This document shows, piece by piece, positions 7,818-12,539 of a stretch of DNA of 12,539 nucleotides. The stretch lies in contig JAPLTZ010000132.1 of assembly GCA_026397895.1 (NCBI GenBank), positions 942 to 13,480 on the forward strand. The letters are read 5' to 3'. Position 1 is the first letter of the stretch; each line of letters opens with the position of its first letter. This DNA is from Verrucomicrobiota bacterium (GTDB lineage Bacteria; Verrucomicrobiota; Verrucomicrobiia; Limisphaerales; JAFMIX01). The notes below the pieces were generated by a model that made no database searches, had not been told where the DNA came from, and saw only the letters and a program-made list of their open reading frames with translations. Made by a program: the position numbers and the translations under genes.

Positions 7818-8639
7818 TCACTTTTTTGCGTCCGGCGGCGGACAGAATCCTTTTGCCGGATCGAAAAGGTCGGAGGTGTTGACCCAAACCACCGAAGGGT
7901 CTTGGGAGAGCCGGGCAATTTTAGCCTCGATGTCGGCCCACTCCGCCTCGGTGCGAAAGAAGGCGTGTCCCCAGAATGTGAAAACTCCTCCCTTGGCTTT
8001 TACCCGGTCGAATTCCTGCCAGAAGTTCGCCGCGTTGAAACCCACGGTCGTCCGCATGGCCATCGGGTCGGTGACGGGACAAAAGTCCGGAGTGTTCTCA
8101 CAAGTCCGCGCCCACAGATAACCGGCGGCCCGGACCGCCTCCTTGGCAGCATCGTTGTAGGGACAGCCCGGATACACGAACCCTTTGACCGGCCGACCCA
8201 GCCAAGATTCCAGCAACCTCTTGGACTCGACTACTTCCCGCTGCATTTCCTCGGCTGACAGTTTGGGCAATCCCTTATGTTTGAGCCCGTGGCTGGCAAC
8301 TTCAAATTCGGAGTAAATTTTTTTGATGTCATCAATCGAAACTTTGCCGAACATTGTCCCTTTGACCGGCCAGGCGTTCGTCCGGCGTTTTTCAGTCAAG
8401 TTTCCCGCATCAACGGCAAACGTGGCTTTGGCCTTATATTTCTTCAGGATTTCTATCAGCCGCAAATCATTCAGGATGGCATCATCCCAGATCTGCGAAA
8501 CGTAAACCTTGTTTGTGACTTCGGCGGGCTTGATGTTTTCAACCTGTCCCTGCGCAGCGACTGCATGGCACAAGAAAACAGACAGGCAAATCATCCCCGT
8601 GATGCCAGCCCCGAAGATTGCGACGGTTTGTTGCTTCAT
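7818..8639 (-). CDS. Secreted polysaccharide deacetylase (NodB/CE4-like)
   Basis: A 273-residue protein that probably removes acetyl groups from an extracytoplasmic polysaccharide using a divalent metal. The NodB motifs are recognisable: WDD (Asp52 as base, Asp53 as metal ligand, though Ala follows where TFDDG proteins have Gly), ATFAV at 72-76, SHGLKH with metal ligands His117 and His121, FVYPGCPYND (154-163) and FWGHAF with His225. The signal peptide is unusual: residues 1-16 (MKQQTVAIFGAGITGM) are a copy of the hemG N terminus, fused to ICLSVFLCHAVAA with cleavage likely before QGQ. Initiation at Met16 (8594) is possible and would give a short normal signal peptide, but the first ATG overlaps the DUF5615 stop (ATGA) and fits the operon. 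GC content is uneven, about 40 to 67 percent in the 60-base samples counted by hand. A link to heme synthesis is not evident; it looks like an insert in the hem operon. Confidence 0.85.
   Translation of the reverse strand: MKQQTVAIFGAGITGMICLSVFLCHAVAAQGQVENIKPAEVTNKVYVSQIWDDAILNDLRLIEILKKYKAKATFAVDAGNLTEKRRTNAWPVKGTMFGKVSIDDIKKIYSEFEVASHGLKHKGLPKLSAEEMQREVVESKRLLESWLGRPVKGFVYPGCPYNDAAKEAVRAAGYLWARTCENTPDFCPVTDPMAMRTTVGFNAANFWQEFDRVKAKGGVFTFWGHAFFRTEAEWADIEAKIARLSQDPSVVWVNTSDLFDPAKGFCPPPDAKK
8595..8639 (-). repeat. hemG 5'-end repeat, copy B (fused to the deacetylase)
   Basis: Codons 1-15 of the deacetylase gene, encoding MKQQTVAIFGAGITG. It matches copy C at 21 of 24 bases (GTCGCA through GGCAT) and copy A at 27 of 33, with two extra codons (caa caa-type) after the start. 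B and C are closer to each other than either is to A. Similarity to hemG stops after ATCACGGG. Confidence 0.75.
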
Positions 8640-8953
8640 GGAATTTCCAAATGCCGGAACTCACCGGGCTTGATGGCTGAAACTGACGCTTGAATCATTT
8701 CCGCCGCCGATTCGATGCGGCGGAGTTTGTTGGTTGAAAGCTCCAGGATGGCGATGCGCCGCCCGGCAAGATTCTGCTGGTAGCGCAAGTTTTGGTCAGA
8801 CGTGATGAACAGGTCGAACTCCTTTTCAGCCAATTGAAGCAGGCTGCCATTTTTGATTCCTCCCCAGCCGCATTGCTGGGCGGTGCGGCATTCATGTCCG
8901 GCGAGCGACCGGTGCATCGGCCACGGCACGCACTCGTCGAGCAGGATTTTCAT
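8636..8953 (-). CDS. DUF5615 PIN-like toxin of a toxin-antitoxin pair
   Basis: A 105-residue protein beginning MKILLDECVP, with a second acidic segment EFDLFITSDQNLRYQQNL. Asp6, Glu7, Asp47 and Asp53 are the likely metal-binding acidic residues of the PIN-like fold, which in characterised relatives is an RNase that acts on RNA; activity of this protein is inferred. It overlaps the DUF433 gene by 4 bases (ATGA at 8950-8953) and the deacetylase start by 4 bases (8636-8639). Antitoxin-then-toxin order and overlap are the usual layout for this pair. Length is normal for the family and no key residue is visibly lost. Confidence 0.88.
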   Translation of the reverse strand: MKILLDECVPWPMHRSLAGHECRTAQQCGWGGIKNGSLLQLAEKEFDLFITSDQNLRYQQNLAGRRIAILELSTNKLRRIESAAEMIQASVSAIKPGEFRHLEIP

Positions 8954-9168
8954 GCCGCCGCCGGCTCAAGCAAGGCCGATTCGGAACGCTCCAAGATTGT
9001 GCAGGCCATCCGACGCGTCACGGATGGGAAGCACTCCAGAAATTCATCCAGCGAATAATTGTCTTCGAGGTAATCGAACAGCGTCTTGACCGGGACGCGC
9101 GTGCCCTTGAACACCGGCGTGCCGCCGAGAATTTCCGGGTCAACCGTGATGAGGTCGTTCGCCTTCAT
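8950..9168 (-). CDS. DUF433 antitoxin of a toxin-antitoxin pair
   Basis: A 72-residue protein with the DUF433 signature LITVDPEILGGTPVFKGTRV near the N terminus and SLDEFLECFPSVTR in the following helix-turn-helix region. DUF433 proteins are small winged-helix-like proteins paired with DUF5615 toxins; they are expected to bind and neutralise the toxin and often repress their own promoter. The ATG at 9168 lies 7 bases after the stop of the 22-codon hemG remnant, and its TGA overlaps the toxin start. No separate promoter with good boxes is visible in the short gap, so it may depend on the hem operon transcript or on a promoter inside the upstream gene. Confidence 0.88.
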   Translation of the reverse strand: MKANDLITVDPEILGGTPVFKGTRVPVKTLFDYLEDNYSLDEFLECFPSVTRRMACTILERSESALLEPAAA

Positions 9169-9175
9169 GTTGTTT

Positions 9176-9244
9176 TTATACCGCCAATCCGGGCGTTTGG
9201 CAATTGCGGCAAATGCCAGCGCCGATGATTGCGACAGATTTCAT
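9176..9244 (-). pseudogene. 22-codon remnant of a hemG 5' end (minicistron)
   Basis: ATG at 9244 followed by codons for MKSVAIIGAGI, which is the hemG start, then an unrelated tail (CRNCQTPGLAV) and a TAA at 9178-9176. The start overlaps the stop of the preceding gene (TGATG), and the stop lies 7 bases before the DUF433 ATG. It could still be translated as a short coupling peptide, but there is no evidence that the peptide matters. Confidence 0.7.
9212..9244 (-). repeat. hemG 5'-end repeat, copy C (orphan)
   Basis: The first 11 codons of the remnant, matching hemG copy A at 26 of 33 bases and copy B at 21 of 24 bases. Similarity ends after GGCAT, within a short imperfect hairpin (9199-9217, arms ggcaattgc and gcaaatgcc with one mismatch). 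Confidence 0.75.
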
Positions 9245-9798
9245 CACCAGATGATCCAGAGATACCAATTATCTCCTAGAGATCGATATGCCTCTTTCCA
9301 CCTGGTTCCGTCTTTCGGAATGGGAACTCTTTTCGGAAAATCATCGAGGCTAGAAAGAATATTGTTTGGATGTTCTTCAGTCCAAGTCACAGCTATGCGC
9401 CAACCTCTATTTAATCCACCCCAGCCGGCAATGTAAAAACGTTGTTGACCATTGCCAGTTTGAACCGCCTTGATTGTTCCGGTCTGTTTGAGCAATGCCT
9501 GATACTTCGCATACCGCTCAACCGAGATATTTACAGCTTCCGGCTGAACTATCACAAAAATGTTTGTAAGTGGCGAAATGTTGTGTTCAGTAATCACTCC
9601 AATTTGACTGTCAGCCTTCAACATTTTCTTCAATTCATCAAACGGAGCGCGGTTTTCGCTGAACTGATGAACAAGGCGTGCGTCAGTCGGCCTTCTTGAA
9701 CTCGCAACGAAAAGCAGAAAAGCAACAACTATGAAAGCGATGCAAGCAGCCAATCCAAAGCAAGCGGCTTTTATGAGCGATTTTATCGTAACCGTCAT
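9244..9798 (-). CDS. Membrane-anchored protein of unknown function
   Basis: A 184-residue protein with a short basic N terminus, one strong membrane segment (residues 11-33, ACFGLAACIAFIVVAFLLFV) followed by SSRR, and a soluble part of about 150 residues rich in Trp near the end (WGGLNRGW, WTEEHPNN, DNWYLWIIW). I do not recognise the family. The ATG at 9798 is chosen because it overlaps the hemN stop (ATGA) and starts just before the membrane segment; the frame is open to 10158 but those codons are antisense-like frame noise over hemN. Two sampled 60-base lines here contain about 40 and 47 percent G+C by hand count, against about 72 percent in a sampled hemN line, so it is probably acquired. 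The tail of the protein runs straight into the hemG remnant (TGATG). A membrane partner of the heme enzymes is possible but unsupported. Confidence 0.7.
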   Translation of the reverse strand: MTVTIKSLIKAACFGLAACIAFIVVAFLLFVASSRRPTDARLVHQFSENRAPFDELKKMLKADSQIGVITEHNISPLTNIFVIVQPEAVNISVERYAKYQALLKQTGTIKAVQTGNGQQRFYIAGWGGLNRGWRIAVTWTEEHPNNILSSLDDFPKRVPIPKDGTRWKEAYRSLGDNWYLWIIW

Positions 9799-11171
9799 AT
9801 TGTTTTGGAATGCCGCCGCTCGTTCGGCGCTCCGAGCGTGTTGTCGAAGCACATCACGATGTTGCGGATGAAGAGGCGGCCGGCGTCGGTGATTTCCATG
9901 CCGGTCGGAGAAAGCTTCACCAGGCCGTCGGCGGCGAAAGGCGCGAGGGACGCGAGTTCGCCAGCGAAGTGTTGCTGGAAGTTGATGCCGAGCTTCGCGC
10001 TCATCGCGGCGTAGTCGAGCGAGAGGTCGCACATGGCGCGCATGATGGTTTCGCGGCGGATCTTGTCCTCGGCGCTCACGATGTAGGCCTTGTGCAGCGG
10101 CACTTTGCCGGCGTCCACGGCTTCCTGCCACTTCGGCAGTTCCTTTTCGTTCTGCCAATAGACATCGGGCGTCTGCGAGACGGCACTCATGCCAAAGGCG
10201 TAAATGTCCGACCCGGCGCGCGTGCTGTAGCCCTGGAAATTGCGCTGCAAATTTTTGTTCCGCTGCGCGATGGTCAGCTCATCCGTCGGCTTCGCGAAAT
10301 GATCCATGCCGATATAGACGTATTGGTTGTCCGCCGTGAGCCGTTCGATGACAAGCTTCAGGACTTCGAGCTTGGATTCCGGCGTGGGCAGGACTTTGGC
10401 CTCCAGAATTTTTTGCGACGGCTTGATCCACGGCACATGCGCGTAGCTGAACACCGCGAGCCGGTCGGGCTTCATCTCCAGCACGGTGTCGAGCGTTTCA
10501 TTGAACGACTCCGGCGTCTGAAACGGCAGACCGTAGATCAAGTCGAGGTTGATCGAGCCGTAGCCGAGTTCGCGCATCCAATCAATGGCCTGCTGCGTCA
10601 TCTCGCGCGGCTGGATGCGGTGAATCGCCTCCTGCACCTTCGGGTTGAAATCCTGCACGCCCATCGAAGCGCGGTTGAAGCCGACCTCGCGCAGTGCGAC
10701 GAGATGTTCGCGCGTGAGCCGGCGCGGGTCAACCTCCACGCTCGCCTCGATGTCGGGCGCGAAGGTGAAGTGCTTGTGGATGATTTCGCCGAGGCGGCGG
10801 ATTTCGTCGGGCCGCAGGAACGTGGGCGAGCCGCCGCCGAAGTGGAGTTGCACGGCCTTGCGGTCTTGGTGCAGGCGCGGGGCCATCTTTGCCACTTCCC
10901 GGCCGAGCGCCTCGATGTAGCCCATGCCCTTGTCGTGGTTGAGCGTGATAACGGTGGTGCAGCCGCAGAACCAGCAGAGCGTCTCGCAGAATGGGATGTG
11001 GAAATAGACGGAGAGGTCGCGCGGCGTGCGGTTGTTGTCCTCGATTTTTGCGGAGAGCTGCTCCCACGTCACCGCGTCGGTGAACTTGGTCGCGGGCGGA
11101 TAGCTGGTGTAACGCGGCCCGGCCACGTTGTATTTCTTCACCAGATCAAGGTCAACTTGCAGCGTCTTCAT
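9795..11171 (-). CDS. hemN: Oxygen-independent coproporphyrinogen III oxidase (radical SAM)
   Basis: A 458-residue protein that converts coproporphyrinogen III to protoporphyrinogen IX without oxygen, using S-adenosylmethionine and a [4Fe-4S] cluster. Tyr56, His58, Cys62, Cys66, Phe68, Cys69 and Cys71 (YFHIPFCETLCWFCGC) fall at the same positions as in E. coli HemN. The SAM-contact motif HFGGGSPTF is at 110-118, and SVEVDPRRL, RASMGVQDFN, NLDLIYGLPFQTPESF and YIGMDHFAKPTDEL are all present. The C-terminal domain ends with LFIRNIVMCFDNTL, as in true HemN and unlike HemW. Length equals that of the E. coli enzyme (457). Its ATG overlaps the hemE stop and its TGA overlaps the next start, each by 4 bases, indicating coupled translation. 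Confidence 0.97.
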   Translation of the reverse strand: MKTLQVDLDLVKKYNVAGPRYTSYPPATKFTDAVTWEQLSAKIEDNNRTPRDLSVYFHIPFCETLCWFCGCTTVITLNHDKGMGYIEALGREVAKMAPRLHQDRKAVQLHFGGGSPTFLRPDEIRRLGEIIHKHFTFAPDIEASVEVDPRRLTREHLVALREVGFNRASMGVQDFNPKVQEAIHRIQPREMTQQAIDWMRELGYGSINLDLIYGLPFQTPESFNETLDTVLEMKPDRLAVFSYAHVPWIKPSQKILEAKVLPTPESKLEVLKLVIERLTADNQYVYIGMDHFAKPTDELTIAQRNKNLQRNFQGYSTRAGSDIYAFGMSAVSQTPDVYWQNEKELPKWQEAVDAGKVPLHKAYIVSAEDKIRRETIMRAMCDLSLDYAAMSAKLGINFQQHFAGELASLAPFAADGLVKLSPTGMEITDAGRLFIRNIVMCFDNTLGAPNERRHSKTI

Positions 11172-12223
11172 TTGAAATTTTTCACTGTGTCCACCAACGC
11201 CTGAATATTCTCCAGCTTCGCCCCCGGCGTCAAACCGTGGCCGAGGTTGAAGATGTGCCCCGCCCTGCCCCGCATCGTTTCGAGAACAGCGCGCGTTTCG
11301 CGGGCCACAACTTCCGGAGTGGCTTCGGCGATGAGCGTGGGTGAAAGATTTCCCTGCATCGCGATGTGCGACGGGATGATTTTCCGCGCCTCGGCCAAGT
11401 CGGTCTGCCAGTCAATGCCGATGACGTTCGCGCCGCTGGCAATGAGGTCGGGCCAGTTGCCGTGCGTGCCGAGCGAGAACTGGATGATCGGAACTGCGGA
11501 GTGCGGAGTGCGGAGTGCGGATATAATATCGCGCGTCCACCGACCGCTGGCTTCCTGAAATTCCCCGGCAGCGAGATGGCCGCCGTGGCTGTCGAAAATC
11601 TGGAGCGCGTCGATGCCCGTCATAATCTGCATCTGCAAATACGCGGTGACGGCGGCGGTGAGCTTCTCGGCGAGCGCGCAGTAGGTCTTCGGGTCTTCGC
11701 GGAAGAGCTGCAGCGCGCGGCCGTATTTGGGAACGCTCGCGCCCTCCATCATGAACGTCGCCAGCGTCCACGGCGAGCCTGTGAAGCCGAGCAGCGCGGT
11801 CTCGTCGCCGAGTTCCTTGCGCAGCATTCGCAGCGCCTGGTCCACGTAGCTCAACCGCTCGACGACACGCTCGACGGAAAGCTTTTCGATGTCCGCCTTG
11901 CTCGTCACGGCGAAGTCCATCTGCACGCCGCCGGTTTCTTTGAAATGATATTTCTGCCCCAGCGCCTCGGGGATGACGAGGATGTCGCTGAACAAAATCG
12001 CCGCGTCAAAACCGAACCGGCGCACCGGCTGGAGCGTGACCTCGACGGCGAGCTCGGGATTCTGGCAAAGCTGGACGAAGGTGTAGGTCTCCTTGAGCTT
12101 GCGGTATTCGGGCAGCGCGCGGCCGGCCTGGCGCATGAGCCACATGGGCGGACGGTCCACCGGCTGGCAGTTCGCGGCGCGAACGAAGCGCTGGCGGGCG
12201 GTCAAATTGGCGTTGGTGGTCAT
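11168..12223 (-). CDS. hemE: Uroporphyrinogen decarboxylase
   Basis: A 351-residue enzyme that removes four carboxyl groups from uroporphyrinogen III to give coproporphyrinogen III in the cytoplasm. Both family signatures are present: PPMWLMRQAGRALPEYR (25-41, with substrate-binding Arg31 and Arg35) and GFTGSPWTLATFMMEG (146-161). The catalytic Asp80 is in FSDILVIPEALG, and the C-terminal FNLGHGLTPG carries the conserved His329. Length is normal. A 7-bp tandem repeat encodes SALRTPHSA at residues 235-243, in the surface loop before the strand PIIQFSLGTHGNW, and is tolerated in frame. The start at 12223 (MTTNANLTARQRF) matches family N termini; another ATG 4 bases upstream is out of frame. It is the first gene of the hem run and overlaps hemN by 4 bases. 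Confidence 0.97.
   Translation of the reverse strand: MTTNANLTARQRFVRAANCQPVDRPPMWLMRQAGRALPEYRKLKETYTFVQLCQNPELAVEVTLQPVRRFGFDAAILFSDILVIPEALGQKYHFKETGGVQMDFAVTSKADIEKLSVERVVERLSYVDQALRMLRKELGDETALLGFTGSPWTLATFMMEGASVPKYGRALQLFREDPKTYCALAEKLTAAVTAYLQMQIMTGIDALQIFDSHGGHLAAGEFQEASGRWTRDIISALRTPHSAVPIIQFSLGTHGNWPDLIASGANVIGIDWQTDLAEARKIIPSHIAMQGNLSPTLIAEATPEVVARETRAVLETMRGRAGHIFNLGHGLTPGAKLENIQALVDTVKNFK
11495..11521 (-). repeat. 7-bp tandem repeat inside hemE
   Basis: On the + strand tgcggag is repeated three times (11495-11515) and followed by tgcgga (11516-11521), about 3.9 units with no mismatch. An AT-rich inverted repeat, gatat-a-atatc (11520-11530), abuts it. A change of three units would keep the hemE frame; one or two units would break it. 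Confidence 0.85.
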
Positions 12224-12343
12224 TCATTGCCGCGCGGCGGAAGGCGGAAAACTCTTCGCGCCAGGGCGTCGCAGGCCCGCTTCATGTAGCACAACCGGGA
12301 GGATTTGAACAGACATTATCCCGCGCAACAATGGCATCGGAGC
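12224..12343 (-). promoter_or_regulatory. Upstream region of the hem gene run (possible promoter)
   Basis: These 120 bases are the only sizeable non-coding gap before hemE and after the cytochrome-like gene. A GATAAT at 12320-12315 (minus strand) resembles a -10 box, but no convincing -35 lies 16-18 bases upstream, and there is no clear Shine-Dalgarno before the hemE ATG. No terminator hairpin with a U-run is visible, so read-through from the upstream gene cannot be excluded. Confidence 0.3.
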
Positions 12344-12538
12344 CTATTTCTGCCGCATTCTGAGCAGCACCGGCGCCGGATCAGGATACGAGGTCTCGAC
12401 GTGATCCTGGCCGTGACATTTGAGCGTGCAGTTGCCGCTGTAAGGGCCGTGGTCGCCGGCGGTGTAGCGCAACTGCCCGTTGGCGGCGGGAGTGACATAA
12501 TCCAGATTGAAATTGATCAGTCCGGGATTGTTCACCAC
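12344..12538 (-). CDS. C-terminal end of a cytochrome-c-like exported protein (partial)
   Basis: The frame is open to the edge of the window and stops with TAG at 12346-12344, leaving 64 residues. It contains GDHGPYSGNCTLKCHGQDH, a C-x3-C-H pattern (residues 37-42 of the fragment) in place of the standard CxxCH heme site. Similar CxxxCHG.xH tails occur at the ends of multiheme-type, cytochrome c3-like proteins of this phylum, from memory and not checked. The aromatic and hydrophobic pattern ahead of it (INFNLDYV, LRYTAGDHG) suggests a beta-rich domain. The rest of the protein, including any further heme motifs and a signal peptide, lies outside. Proximity to heme synthesis genes is suggestive only. 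Confidence 0.6.
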   Translation of the reverse strand: MVNNPGLINFNLDYVTPAANGQLRYTAGDHGPYSGNCTLKCHGQDHVETSYPDPAPVLLRMRQK

Positions 12539-12539
12539 G

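Noticed and set aside
5357..7882. Long + strand open frames opposite hemH and hemG
   Set aside because: They are Arg/His-rich with no recognisable motif and lie opposite genes with clear catalytic signatures; they are shadows caused by high GC at third positions.
7814..7918. Upstream extension of hemG by 35 codons
   Set aside because: It overlaps the end of the deacetylase gene and places 35 unrelated residues before the Rossmann motif; the ATG at 7813 fits the family and the operon spacing.
7775..9244. Insertion sequence explanation for the hemG duplications
   Set aside because: No transposase, terminal inverted repeats or short target-site duplications of usual size are visible; the repeated sequence is coding hemG and is imperfect between copies.
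9799..10158. Upstream extension of the unknown membrane protein into hemN
   Set aside because: The added 120 residues are Arg-rich frame noise over hemN; the ATG at 9798 overlaps the hemN stop and precedes the membrane segment.
9810..11204. 464-codon + strand open frame opposite hemN
   Set aside because: Same cause as above: hemN on the other strand has every expected motif.
1..12539. tRNA, rRNA or riboswitch
   Set aside because: No cloverleaf, rRNA-like segment or recognisable riboswitch core was seen; the only gap in front of the hem run is 120 bases.

Overview
The window looks like chromosomal DNA of a Verrucomicrobiota bacterium, probably of the Pedosphaera/Limisphaera group. That placement is inference: it rests on high GC, weak or absent Shine-Dalgarno sequences, very large Thr/Asn-rich secreted NHL-repeat proteins with DxDxDGxxN-type calcium motifs and an FYRVRV C-terminal module, and a DUF433/DUF5615 pair. 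No rRNA or tRNA is present to confirm it.

Layout. Positions 1-4116 (+ strand) hold the tail of one secreted protein and a complete 1298-residue secreted NHL-propeller protein, ending at a strong hairpin terminator (4134-4165). Everything else is on the minus strand and reads from right to left. At the right edge (12344-12538) is the C-terminal end of a cytochrome-like protein with a CxxxCH motif. From 12223 down to 4179 runs one tightly packed run of genes: hemE, hemN, a GC-poor membrane protein of unknown function, a 22-codon remnant of a hemG start, a DUF433 antitoxin, a DUF5615 toxin, a NodB-type polysaccharide deacetylase, hemG (oxygen-dependent protoporphyrinogen oxidase), hemH and a damaged gltD.

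Function. HemE, HemN, HemG and HemH are the last four enzymes of the protoporphyrin route to heme, and the genes lie in pathway order (uroporphyrinogen III, coproporphyrinogen III, protoporphyrinogen IX, protoporphyrin IX, heme). Most junctions are 4-base ATGA overlaps or gaps of 10 bases or fewer, so the run is probably co-transcribed and partly translationally coupled. gltD at the end has lost about 70 codons plus the reading frame, so it is a pseudogene or a sequence error.

Most interesting observation. The start of hemG occurs three times in the same orientation: intact at 7813, fused in frame to the deacetylase at 8639 (where it supplies the start of the signal peptide), and as a remnant at 9244. 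One or more accessory genes lie between successive copies. This is the pattern expected if DNA repeatedly entered the first 11-15 codons of hemG and each time restored the gene with a new 5' end, as the ICE SXT does at prfC. No recombinase is visible here, and the units are only about 0.6-0.8 kb. It is the best candidate in this window for an undescribed insertion hotspot or cassette system.
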